From Lichenostomus cassidix (lineage: Eukaryota > Chordata > Aves > Passeriformes > Meliphagidae), in assembly GCA_008360975.2 (NCBI GenBank), contig CM039210.1, forward strand, positions 16,122,293 to 16,186,292: DNA of 64,000 bases, written 5' to 3'. Positions within the stretch are counted from its first letter, which is position 1. Each line of letters starts with the position of its first letter. Shown one piece after another: positions 52,640-63,823 of this stretch. Under the pieces are notes generated by a model, which made no database searches, had not been told where the DNA came from, and saw only the letters and a program-made list of their open reading frames with translations. Both the position numbers and the translations under genes were made by a program.

Positions 52640-53276
52640 ATGTTATGATAATCCTGTATTCCCTATCGTTTGCTTGTATGCTCAGAAATGTGGTCCTGTA
52701 GCTTTAACTGCGTTCAGCAGCTGGGAGAAGCACGGGTTGTTTTGAAACTCTTCCCCAGGCTGCTCTGCTGGGGAACAAGGGGGAATAAAGGACATTCCTT
52801 CGGCTGGCTGGTGCTGCTGCTGCTGCTGCTGCTGCTGTCAGGGCTGCTAGCTTTCTTCCCTGGGATTGCTTCTTCGTCATCTCCTTTGGACCCTTTCTTT
52901 TGATTCGTTTTCTCGCCCGGAAAACCCGAGGAGCCCCCGGAGGATGGCAGACGAGAATCCTCCAGGGAGCTACCAGAGCAACTCCGCCCAGCTCCCCCCC
53001 TCCAGGACCCCCGGAGAGGGGAAACTACGTCTGAGGAAAAGGACACTAAAGTTTACCAGCTGTTTACTCAGGTTTAATAACTCCTTTTCCCCTGTTTTCC
53101 TCTTCCCCTGTGCCTTGCAAGGCACTCTGCGTGTTCTGTTAAATAAATTGGGTTTTTTTTCACTTTCATCTAAGAAATTCTGTTGTGGTGGGGGAGGGGG
53201 TGCCAGAGCCCTTGGCTTTTCGGGGAGGCGTTTGTTCGGAGCACTTTCCACCTAGAAAAATTTGTCTCTAATCCGG
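52640..53276 (+). repeat. 5' LTR of provirus C
   Basis: The R-U5 part (from about 52895) resembles 2990-3337: TTTGGACC, GGTTTAATAACT, CCCCTGTGCCTTGCA, AAATAAA near 53143 and AAGAAATTCTGTTGTGG. The left edge is uncertain. A CTG repeat lies in it. Confidence 0.6.
52812..52837 (+). repeat. (CTG)n trinucleotide run
   Basis: About eight to nine perfect CTG/GCT units inside the provirus C LTR. Confidence 0.9.
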
Positions 53277-53285
53277 GAAAATATC

Positions 53286-53337
53286 TGGCACCCAACTTAA
53301 AGGGGCTTAACAAACTTGGTGCCCACCTTTGTGGGGC
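53286..53337 (+). promoter_or_regulatory. Two tandem Lys-type primer-site-like sequences of provirus C
   Basis: TGGCACCCAACTTAAAGGGGC (53286-53306) and TGGTGCCCACCTTTGTGGGGC (53317-53337) both resemble the Lys primer site with a 3-base insert. They lie 10 bases apart right after the LTR. Confidence 0.5.
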
Positions 53338-53565
53338 TAGAGAAAGTGAAAAAAGAAGAAAACCTTAATAATTACATTCTGGTTTTAAATGCTTTGTATT
53401 GGATTACAGCAATCAGTAGCCACCATGTTGTTTGATGGGATGTTGTTTGATGTGATACTGTCTGCCTGGCACGTCGGCCTGTTTCCCTACTAACACGTAG
53501 GGGCAATTTTATCCCTAATGTATCATTTTCACAGATCAGGGACATGACTCCGGCTTGTTATAGTA

Positions 53566-54936
53566 ATGTGCGTGATATTGATGATCTACAAAAAGGTATT
53601 GGAAACTGTTAAAAATGTATATGCTCTGTTGCTTTCCTCTCCTAGTTTTAGTAGCTTGTTTTGGGGTTTTGTTAGTAATATTACCCAACCTGCTAGAGAA
53701 GTAGAGGATGAAGCTTCCTGGCTCCTCACCTATTTCTTTCCCTGTAAATCTGGTATAGCACCTTTTGAAAATGTTCAGTTTCCCGTGGATGTTAAAGAGG
53801 CCATTAACCTAGTAGTAGAGGTGTTTTACCTGGCAACTTCCCTATATATGGTGTTCTGCTTTTCCAGAATGAGGGCTGAGAGGCCAAGAGGGGCTGAGCA
53901 GGAGCAGACACCTGCCCCAGATGTAGGAAAATTTGAATGGTGTGGAGTATGGGAGGACATAGGTAAAACTTTAAAGAAATTCTCTGACCCAATAGATTGG
54001 GAGTCTTCCCCCTGGACAAATCCCGAGACCAGCTGAGGTGAGGAAGTATCTCAAAGAGAAATGCAGTGACAACTGTAGTGCAATATGTTGGGCCCTGGCA
54101 TATGCTTATTGTACATTGTCAAATGCTATAGAACAAAAAGACAAGAAGCCTAAGCCAGTGGCAGTTGCTCCTGTTACAAGAAGCAAGAAAACCCAAGTCA
54201 AGACTGATCGCCCAGGTGATGGCAGGGAGGGATCCTCAAAGTCAGCAACTGAGTCAGAGATCATTGTCGAATCCACGACTGTGAGAGACCTTCGCAGCCT
54301 AAGAAAAGATTATGTCCAACGAGATAATGAATCTATAATTAGTTAGTCTGTCTTTAGGATGCTGCAGGTGACGTTACACTTCTAGACGGTACTGAGGCAA
54401 GGCATTTGGGAACCGTGTCACGTGACCCACATATCAACCGAATGGCACGGGATGGGCTGACTCTGACAGCCTCTGGAGGCGAGTTTTCAAAGGTGCGAGG
54501 GAAACATACCTATGCCCCGAAGATGTCTATATACAACAAACTCTGTGGAAGACCATAGAACAAGGGATTCAACACTTGAGAGAAGCGGCAGTGGTAGAGA
54601 TTGTCTTCCCAGAGGACATAGCAAACCCAGCCCTGCTTGTGGATCCAGATGTGGTAGAATGTACACCTGTGATGTGGCAGAAACTCGTATGACTTGGGCC
54701 ACCAGAATACGCTTCTGCTTTAGCAATGATGAAGCAAGATAACGGGCATGAGACCGTGAGACCGTGCTTGATATGGCAAGGAAGCTCCAAACGTATGCAA
54801 ATGCTGTGCATGGTCCAACGAATGCAAGAATCTCAGCTATGGAAACACGTCTGCTGAAACTAGAAGATAAAATAGAGGAGAATCATGAGAAACTCAGTAA
54901 GGAGAGTAAAGAGGGCCTTCTCCAAATCTCGGCAAT
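53566..54936 (+). pseudogene. gag: Provirus C gag part 1 with membrane domain, broken
   Basis: The frame from 53566 aligns with the A and B gag N-terminus. It has a hydrophobic stretch, then LFWGFVSNITQP with the conserved sequon, an F-rich loop, and a membrane segment (INLVVEVFYLATSLYMVF) near residues 83-102, ending at a TGA (54034-54036). A second frame from about 54038 has PKPVAVAPV and a Lys/Arg patch, then ESEIIVES and RDLRSLRKD, stopping at 54344-54346. Further broken pieces lead to a charged coiled coil near 54830-54910, where A3 is inserted. The rest of gag is at 60874-61149. Confidence 0.75.
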
Positions 54937-55459
54937 TGTCCTGGGTTGCAATATAGATGTAGTTAAGTATTCTATTACCACCAGCTGTGGGCCATTAGCT
55001 GTTATCACCTGCTAATGACCCACCCCGGATGACAGGCAATGGGCCATCCGTTAGCTGTTACCAACTGCTAATGACCCACCCCCGCATGACAGGCAATGGG
55101 CCATCAGGGACCCACCGTGTGACTCATGGACTTATCTCATCCCATTGTGAGATGCTCTGCCGAGGAGGGAGGAGCCAAGTGTTCCCACCTGGATATAACC
55201 TGGCTCTGGAACTGCCTGAGCTAGCCCTGTCTACTGGGTTCCCAGAGGACCAGAGCTACCACTGGATCTTCAGCTGGAGACTAGACCTTCACAGGATCAC
55301 CACTTCAACTGGACTACTTCAGCTGGACTGCTACTACCACCCTAACAGGGTGTTAGGTTGTATCTGACTTTGTCAGTGCTTTTCCTTGTATTATTTCACT
55401 TATTTTTAATTTCAATCTTAACTTGTGATCTCCCACTGGTTTGTTTTCAAACCAATACA
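54937..55459 (+). repeat. 5' LTR of A3
   Basis: It is 523 bases. It carries the partial tandem duplication around 55010-55100 that is absent from its own 3' LTR. A 112-codon frame (55029-55367) includes the 93-codon LTR frame. Confidence 0.92.
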
Positions 55460-55464
55460 TATTT

Positions 55465-55482
55465 TGGCGCCCAACGTGGGGC
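55465..55482 (+). promoter_or_regulatory. Lys-type primer binding site of A3
   Basis: TGGCGCCCAACGTGGGGC, a perfect Lys(1,2)-type site, 5 bases after the LTR. Confidence 0.88.
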
Positions 55483-55514
55483 ACGACCTGGGGAAACTCA
55501 GAAATCCTATCACC

Positions 55515-57195
55515 ATGATGGTCAGCTTATCTATATGGGTGCTGTATCTCGCTCTCTATATCTTTCCTCAAATGGGAAACTATCTGCCCGTCGTATTGCT
55601 CTTGTTACGATCAGGGCATGGCATGAAAATTGCTCTATTGGTTTATTATGCCTATTGCATATTAACCTGTGAGGCGATGAACACCATTCAGTATATTTAC
55701 TCGACTTTGTCTGCCTGGCCTAACCTGAGCTGCTCCGTCTGGGACCTCCTCAGCAATCGCACCCACCCTCTGGGGCTAGGAGGAGAGAGCGGTTTCTTCC
55801 AGCATTTCAGGCCAGGCACAGCCATCTTTGACAATATTGAGTTTTCTCTGGATGCTAGGGATGGCATAATGTTTTTGTCAGTTCTGTTCTCTTTGACCAG
55901 CACTGTGTACCTCATGCTGAGAAACAGAACAATACTTGGTGTTGTACAGCGTCTTCTCGAAGAGGAGGAGAAAAGAAACAAGTCAGCAGGCACCACGTCC
56001 ACGCAAAGTGCTACCAAGAGGAAAGGAACCAAACAAGCAGTCAATGTCTCAACACAGACCATTGCCGAATCAGAACAGCCAAAGCCAGTAGCGGTTGCCC
56101 CCATCCAGAAAAAGAAATCCAAGAGCAAATCAGTCCGCACAGCGACTGATGAGGATGCGGCAGGACCATCCCACCAAGCAGAAGAGACAGAACCGGAGAT
56201 CATCACTCGCTCTCTATCCCTGGGGGAGCTGCGTGACCTACGGAGAGAATTCACCCGGCAGGCGAATGAATCCATCTTAACCTGGCTGCTCCGCATCAGG
56301 GACGCTGCAGCTAATGACACCATTCTGGATGGAAGTGAGGCCAGGCAACTGGGATCCCTGTCTCAGGATGTGGTCATTGACCAGGGGATTGGGAAAACCC
56401 AGGAAACTCTCAGCCTCTGGCGGCGATTGCTGGCGAGTGTACGGGACAGATACCTTTGCAAAGAAGACCTCCAGATGCACCAAAGAAAATGGAACACAAT
56501 AGAACAAGGTATCCGATGCCTGAGGGAATTGGCCGTGCTAGAGATCATTTTCTCGGACAAAGAGATTCCCCAAGAACCCAGATAATGTCCAGTGCACTTC
56601 ACAAATGTGGCTAAGATTCGCGCGGCTCGGACCAGAGATATACTCTCGTTACCTGGCAACACTACAGTGGAGGGAAGGCGAAGACCAGGTGGGCGTGTTA
56701 ACAAACAAACTGAGAATTTACGAGGACACTGTCACCGCTCCACTACGCACCCAGGTCTCATCAGTGGAAACAAACCTGGCCGAGCAAGTCCGGAGCTTGA
56801 TTGAAGAGAGCCTCCAGAAACAAAGGAAAGAGTTCAAAGAAGGATTTTTCCATGTCACACCGAAACCAACCAGAGTCTCTGCCATCAGGAGCAGACGTCC
56901 CCCAGCCAGGGAAAGAAGACAAACCCCGCAACATGACCTCTGGTTTTTCCTGCAGGAGCATGGGGAAGACATGAGAAAGTGGGATAGGAAACCCACCTCC
57001 TCCTTAGCAGCCCGGGTACGTGAATTGAAAAAGGAAACATCCACTTCAGGAGGCTCATCTAGGTACAACACTGCCCCAGTCTCTTGTGGACAGAACTCCA
57101 GACAGAATGGAAGTGATAATATGACTGATCCTCTTGAAGGGACCTCAGGAACACATTTACAGGAGAAGAACATCGTGCACCAAAAACAGGATTAG
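55515..57195 (+). pseudogene. gag: A3 gag-position protein, 2-base deletion
   Basis: It starts at the double ATG and is collinear with A1 gag, keeping the sequon NRT in the loop and an uninterrupted Lys/Glu-rich linker that includes a short Thr/Ser insertion. A 2-base deletion near 56562 stops the frame at 56583-56585. The original frame continues from about 56564 to the gag UAG at 57193-57195, with the coiled-coil region and the LWFFLQEHGEDMRKWD block. Confidence 0.88.
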
Positions 57196-57223
57196 AGGAG
57201 CCCTGCCTCTAGCCAGGTAGAGG
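57193..57223 (+). promoter_or_regulatory. Gag-pol UAG with downstream hairpin (A3)
   Basis: The UAG at 57193-57195, a 10-base spacer, CCTCT (57206-57210), an 8-base loop and AGAGG (57219-57223). Confidence 0.6.
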
Positions 57224-60200
57224 AAAGGGATAATCGGATCTATTGGACTGTGTGGATCCGATGGCCGGGCACGTCTGACCCACAAAGATACACGGCTTTG
57301 GTTGACACCGGCGCTCAGTGCACCCTGATGCCATCCAGGTATGTGGGGACCGAATCCATTTCCATTTCTGGGGTGACAGGAGGATCCCAGCAGCTGACTG
57401 TACTGGAAGCTGAAGTGAGTTTAACTGGGACCGAGTGGCAGAAACACCCCATTGTGACTGGTCCAGACGCCCCATGCATCCTCGGCATAGATTATCTCAG
57501 GAGTGGATATTTCAAAGACCCAAAGGGACATCGCTGGGCTTTTGGGATAGCAGCTGTAGAGACGGAAGACATAAGACAACTGAATACCCTGCCCGGTCTC
57601 TCAGATAACCCATCTGCTGTAGGACTACTGAGAATTGAAGAACAGCGGGTACCAATTGCTACAGCAACAGTGCACCGCCGGCAATACCGCACTGACAGAG
57701 ACTCTGTGGCCCCCATCCATAAGATGATTCGGGAACTGGAGAGCCAAGGGGTGGTCAGCAAGGCTCACTCACCCTTTAACAGCCCTATATGGCCGGTGCG
57801 TAAGTCCAGTGAAGAATGGAGACTGACAGTGGATTACCGTGGCCTGAATGAAGTCACACCACCACTGAGTGCTGCTGTCCCGGACATGTTGGAACTTCAG
57901 TATGAGCTGGAATCCAAGGCAGCAAAGTGGTATGCGACCATTGATATTGCCAATGCCTTTTTCTCCATTCCTCTGGCAGCAGAGTGCAGGCCTCAGTTTG
58001 CTTTCACCTGGAGAGGTGTGCAGTACACATGGAACCGACTGCCCCAGGGGTGGAAGCACAGTCCCACCATCTGCCATGGACTGATCCAGGCTGCTCTGGA
58101 AAAGGGTGAGGCTCCAGAACATCTGCAGTATATTGATGACATCATTGTGTGGGGGGACACAGCAACGGAAGTATTTGGGAAAGGAGAGAAAATCATCAAA
58201 ATTCTCCTGGAAGCCGGTTTCGCCATCAAGAAGAGCAAAGTCAAGGGACCTGCCCGAGAGATCCAGTTCCTGGGAGTAAAGTGGCAAGACGGACGGCGTC
58301 AAATTCCTTCTGAGGTCATCAATAAGATCATCGCGATGTCTCCACCAACCAACAAGAAGGAGACACAAGCCTTCCTAGGCGCCATAGGCTTTTGGAGAAT
58401 GCACATCCCTGAGTACAGCCAGATCGTGAGTCCTCTCTACCTCAAAACCCGCAAGAATTCCACTGGGGCCCTGAACAGCAGCAAGCCTTCACCCAGATCA
58501 AACAGGAGATCGCTCATGCAGTAGCCCTTGGACCAGTCAGGGCAGGACCAGAGGTAAAGAATGTGCTTTACTCTGCAGCCGGGAGCCATGGTCTGTCCTG
58601 GAGCCTTTGGCAGAAGGTGCCTGGCGAGACCCGAGGTCGACCACTGGGATTCTGGAGTCGAAGTTACAGAGGGTCTGAAGTCAATTACACTCCCAACGAG
58701 AAAGAAATCTTGGCAGCTTACGAAGGAGTCCAAGCCGCCACAGAAGTGATCGGCACAGAAACACAACTTCTCCTTGCACCCCGACTGCCAGTGCTGGGGT
58801 GGATGTTCAAGGGAAGGGTTCCCTCTACCCACCATGCCACTGATGCCACGTGGAGCAAATGGATTGCCCTCATCACACAGCGCGCCCGTAGTGGAAACCC
58901 AAATCGCCCTGGGATTCTGGAAATTATAACAAACTGGCCTGAAGGTGAGACTTTTAAATTATCTTCAGAAGAAGCAGAGGAGCAAGTAGCACGTGCCGAG
59001 GAAGCACCCCCATATAACGAGCTGCCGGAGAGTGAAAGACGCTATGCCCTCTTCACTGATGGTTCCTGCCGAATTGTAGGCGCAGATCGGAAATGGAAAG
59101 CTGCAGTATGGAGCCCCACACGACAAGCTGTACAGGCTACCGAGGGACAAGGTGGATCGAGTCAGGTCGCAGAGCTTAAAGCCATCCAACTGGCTTTGGA
59201 TAGTGCCGAACGAGAGAAATGGCCAAGGCTTTATCTCTACACCGACTCTTGGATGGTAGCCAATGCACTGTGGGGATGGTTAGATCGCTGGAGAAAGGCT
59301 AACTGGCAGCACAGAGGAAAACCCATCTGGGCCGCTGAGATTTGGCAGGACATCGCCGCCCGGGCAGAAAAGCTGACTGTGAAAGTTCGACACGTGGATG
59401 CACATGTACCTAAGAGTCGGGCTAATGAAGAGCATCGTAACAACGAGCAGGTGGACCGAGCTGCCAAGGTGGAAGTGTCACAGGTGGATCTGGACTGGCA
59501 GCACAAAGGAAAATTATTTCTAGCTCGTTGGGCCCATGATGCCTCTGGTCATCAAGGGAGAGATGCGACATACAGGTGGGCTCGTGACCGAGGGGTGGAC
59601 TTGACCATGGACAGCATCTCACAGGTCATCCACAGCTGTGAGACTTGCGCTGCAATCAAACAGGCCAAGCGGGTGAAGCCTCTGTGGTATGGTGGACGAT
59701 GGTCAAAGTACAGGTATGGGGAAGTATGGCAAGTTGACTACATCACACTTCCCCAAACCCGCCAAGGAAAGCGCTACGTGCTGACCATGGTGGGAGCAAC
59801 CACAGGATGGTTAGAGACCTACCCTGTGCCTCATGCTACTGCCCGGAACACCATCTTGGGTCTGGAAAAGCAAGTCCTGTGGAGACATGGTACCCCAGAG
59901 AGAATCGAGTCTGACAATGGAACCCATTTCAAGAATGGCCTCATAAGCACCTGGGCTAGAGAACACGGAATTGAATGGATATACCACATCCCCTATCATG
60001 CACCAGCTGCCGGGAAAGTTGAACGGTGCAACGGGCTACTTAAGACAACTTTGAAGGCACTTGGCGGGGGAACCTTCAAAAATTGGGAACTGAACTTAGC
60101 AAAGGCCACCTGGATGGTTAACACAAGGGGTTCTATCAATCGAGCCGGTCCTGCCGAGTCCGAACCTTTGCACACAGTGGATGGAGATAAAGTCCCTGTG

Positions 60201-60407
60201 GTACACGTAAGAGGTTTTTTAGGAAAGACTGTTTGGATTAGTCCCACCTCAGGCAAAGGCAAACCCATCCGTGGAGTGGTTTTTGCCCAAGGACCTGGTT
60301 ATACTTGGTGGGTGATGCAGGCAGATGGGGAAACCTGTTGTGCACCACAAGGAGACCTTATCTTAAGTGAGAACTGTGTAGATGGTAATAGAATAAGGGG
60401 TGGATAA
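57196..60407 (+). pseudogene. pol: A3 pol: protease, RT, RNase H, integrase, one frameshift
   Basis: Same frame as gag after the UAG. It has VDTGAQC (near 57301), TIDIANAFF and YIDDIIVWG (near 58129). A 7-base deletion near 58455, in the connection domain, shifts the frame and gives a stop at 58522-58524. The pol frame continues from about 58460 through RNase H (LFTDGSC, AELKAIQLALD, YTDSWMVANAL) and integrase (HDASGH..CETC, VDYITL, SDNGTHF, VERCN) to a TAA at 60405-60407 touching the LTR. All catalytic residues are present on either side of the break. Confidence 0.9.
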
Positions 60408-60873
60408 TGTCCTGGGTTGCAATATAGATGTAGTTAAGTATTCTATTACCACCAGCTGTGGGCCATTAGCTGTTATCACCTGCTAATGACCCACCCCGCA
60501 TGACAGGCAATGGGCCATCAGGGACCCACCGTGTGACTCATGGACTTATCTCATCCCATTGTGAGATGCTCTGCCGAGGAGGGAGGAGCCAGGTGTTCCC
60601 ACCTGGATATAACCTGGCCTTGGAACTGCCTGAGCTAGCCCTGTCTACTGGGTTCCCAGAAGACGAGAGCTACCACTGGATCTTCAGCTGGAGACTAGAC
60701 CTTCACAGGATCACCACTTCAACTGGACTACTTCAGCTGGACTGCTACTACCACCCTAACAGGGTGTTAGGTTGTATCTGACTTCGTCAGTGCTTTTCCT
60801 TGTATTATTTCACTTATTTTTAATTTCAATCTTGACTTGTGATCTCCCACTGGTTTGTTTTCAAACCAATACA
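60408..60873 (+). repeat. 3' LTR of A3
   Basis: It is 466 bases, without the internal duplication seen in the 5' LTR. Followed by the duplication GCAAT. Confidence 0.93.
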
Positions 60874-61149
60874 GCAATGCAGGTCAGAAGTTCTGTTACC
60901 AGACGCAGACGTTCCTCAGCTATGAGGAGCGGGTAGACCCCTCGACATGAGTTGTAGTATTTCCTGTATGAAAGTGGAGAAAACATAAGGAGGTGGGATG
61001 GACAACCCACCGCTGTTCTGGCATGACGAGTGCATGAATTGAAGGAGGGCATGACTCAGAGAGGGAACTCCACCAGAAGGAGTGTAGCTCCAGTCAACAT
61101 GTCCGATCCTCTCAAAGGAACCTCTAATACGCATGCCCACCAGGGTTAG
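60874..61149 (+). pseudogene. gag: Provirus C gag part 2 (C-terminus)
   Basis: It continues provirus C gag after A3: SAMRSG, YFLYESGENIRRWDGQP and VHELKEG blocks equivalent to the A1 gag C-terminus, with two or more stops (near 60938 and 61025). It ends at the UAG 61147-61149. The hairpin follows after 10 bases: CCTCT 61160-61164 and AGAGG 61173-61177. Confidence 0.75.
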
Positions 61150-61177
61150 AGGGGCCCTGCCTCTAGCCAGATAGAGG
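61147..61177 (+). promoter_or_regulatory. Gag-pol UAG with downstream hairpin (C)
   Basis: Same stop, 10-base spacer, 5-bp stem and 8-base loop as in A and B, kept in this older, broken element. An indel between here and 61203 puts pol out of the gag frame. Confidence 0.55.
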
Positions 61178-62475
61178 CCAAAAAACCCGTGGTTTTTGGA
61201 CTGTGTGGATTCGATGGCCTGGCACATCAAAGCCACAAGAATACGAAGCTTTAGTTGACACTGGTGGGCAGTGCACGATAATTCCATCGCGACGTGTGGG
61301 GGCAGAACCTGTTTCTATTGCCGGCGTGACAGGAGGATCACAAGACTTGACCCTGGTGAAAGCTGAAGTGAGCCCGACTGGAAAAGAGAGGAAAAAATAT
61401 TCCATTGTGACTGGCCCAGAGGCCCCATGTATTCTAGGCATAGACTTCCTCCGAAATGGGTATTTCAAAGACCCAAAGGGACTCAAGTGGGCATTTGGGA
61501 TAGCTGCTGTGGAGACAGAGGGCATTACGCAATTGAACGCCTTGCCTGGACTATCAGAGAACCCATCTGCAGTAGGACTCCTGAAAGGGGTAGAGCAACA
61601 AGTACCGATTGCAATCTTGATTGCTCACCGCCGACAGTACTGGACAAATCGAGATGCTGTAATTCCCATTCACAAGTTGATCCGTGAACTAAAGAGCCAA
61701 GGGGTGGTCAGCAAGACCCATTCATCCTTCAACAGCCCCATTTAGCCTGTGCGTAAATCTGAAGGAGAATGGAGATTGACTGTGGACTATCGTGCCTTGA
61801 ATGAGGTGACTCCACCTCTGAGCACTGCTGTGCCAGACAGGTTGGAGCTCCAGTATGAGCTGAAGACCAAGGCAACAAAGTGGTATGCTACTATTGACAT
61901 CGCAAATGCATTTTTCTTCATTCCTCTGGCTGCAGAGTGCAGGCCTCAGTTTGCCTTCACCTAGAGGGGCATGCAATATACCTAGAACCGACTGCCCCAG
62001 GGGTGGAAACACAGTCCCACCATTTGCCTTGGACTGATCCAAAATGCGCTGGAAAAGGGTGGGGCTCCAGAACATCTGAAGTACATCCATGAAATCATTG
62101 CGTGGAGAAACACAGCAGAAGAAGTAATGGAGAAAAGAGAGAAAATCATCCAGATTCTCCTAGAAGCCAGCTTCACCATTAAAAAAAGCAAAGTCAAGGG
62201 ACCAGCCAAAGAGATCGAGTTCCTGGGGGTGAAGCGGCAAGATGGACGGCATCAGATTCCCACTGAAGTCATCAATAAAATCACCGCAACGTCTCCACCA
62301 ACCAACAAGGAGACACAAGCTTTCCTGGGAGCCATAGGCTTTTGGAGAATGCATATTCCTGAGTACAGCCAAATTGTGAACCCACTCTACCTGGTTACCT
62401 GTAAGAAAAATTATTTCCCCTGGGGCCCTGAACAGCAGCAAGTTTTCACCCAAATCAAGGAGGAGATTGCTCATG

Positions 62476-62736
62476 TGTCGCTGTTGAGCAGCTAGCAGAG
62501 TAATGAATGCATCGGTTCTCAGTGGCAAGAAGGAATGACCTTTATTGTTTTGATTTCATCACATTTATAGAGTTATCAAAAGTCACCCAGATTGGTCAGT
62601 CAGAAGCCTTCCCCCAGGCCTGATTGGCCAGGCCTGCACTGCCCAAGTTCTGGGACACTGTTCCAAAACATCCAAACTTTATCTTTATTTACAAAACACA
62701 AGAAAACTTCTCATGGGAAAAACTGTGCTAGCCACA
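62476..62736 (-). repeat. LTR K2, solo 261-bp LTR in provirus C pol
   Basis: Reverse-orientation copy of the K1 unit (20187-20447), the same length. It is flanked by a 6-bp duplication CTCATG (62470-62475 and 62737-62742). On the minus strand AATAAA lies near 62545. The 6-bp duplication points to class II integrase. Confidence 0.88.
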
Positions 62737-63341
62737 CTCATGCAGTAGCCCTTGGCCCAGTCAAGATGGGACCGGAAGTAAAGAATGTGCTCTACTCTGC
62801 AGCTGGGAGCCATGGTTTGTCTTGGAGCCTTTGGCAGAAGGTGCCTGGTGAGACTCAGAGTCGTCCACTGGAATTCTGGAGCCGAAGCTACAGAGGGTCC
62901 GAAGCCAACTACACCCCCACTGAGAAAGAAATCTTGGCAGCTTACGAAGGAGTCCAAGCTGCCTCAGAGGTAATCAGCACGGAAGCACAACTCCTCCTGG
63001 CACCCCGATTACCAGTGCTGGGGGGTGGATGTTCAAAGCAGAAGTTCCCTCTACTCACCATGCCACCAATGGCACATGGAGCAAATGGATTGCCCTCATC
63101 ACACAGCGCACCTGTATGGGAAGTCTGAATCGCCCTGAGATTTTGGAAATAATTACAAATTGGCCTGAAGGTGAAAATTTTTGTCTAATTGATGAAGAGG
63201 AGCAGGAACAGGTGACTCGTGCAGAGAAAGCTCCACCCTACAACCAACTGCCACAAGATGAAACACGCTACACTCTTTTCACTAATGGTTCCTGTCGACT
63301 TGTAGGGACAAAACGAAAATGAAAAGCAGCCGTATGGAGCC

Positions 63342-63823
63342 TGTCCTAGGTCACAATAGAGATGTATTTAAGGATTCTATTACCACCAGCTGTGGGCCAT
63401 TAGCTGTTATCTCCTGCTATGACTCACCCCTGGTAACAGACAATGGCCCATCAAGAAGCCACCACATGACTCATGGACTTATCTCATCCTATTGTGAGAT
63501 GCTCCACCCAGGAGGGAGGAGCCAAGCATTCCCACTGGGATATAACCTGGCCATGGAACTGCATAAGTTAGCCCTGTCTACTGGGTTCCCAGAGGACAAG
63601 AGCTACCACTGGACCTTCAGGTGGAGACCAGACCTTCCATAGGATCACCGCTTGAATTGAACTACTTCAGTTGGACTGCTACCACCACCCTAACAGGGTG
63701 TCAGGTTGTATCTGACTTTTTCAGTGCTTTTCCTTGTATTATTTCACTTATGTTAATTTTTTTTCCTGTTAAATTTTAATCCTGACTTGCGATCTCCCAC
63801 TGGTTTGTTTTCAAACTAATACA
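63342..63823 (+). repeat. Solo LTR A4 in provirus C RNase H
   Basis: An A-family LTR of 482 bases from TGTCCTAGG to AATACA, more diverged than A1-A3. It has a 5-bp duplication GAGCC at 63337-63341 and 63824-63828. Confidence 0.9.

Larger units (their letters stand above)
54937..60873 (+). mobile_element. Provirus A3: full-length A-family ERV with frameshifts
   Basis: LTRs at 54937-55459 and 60408-60873 with a 5-bp duplication GCAAT (54932-54936 and 60874-60878). Same order as A1: LTR, Lys primer site, gag, UAG, pol, LTR. Gag has a 2-base deletion and pol a 7-base deletion. It lies inside provirus C gag. Confidence 0.94.
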
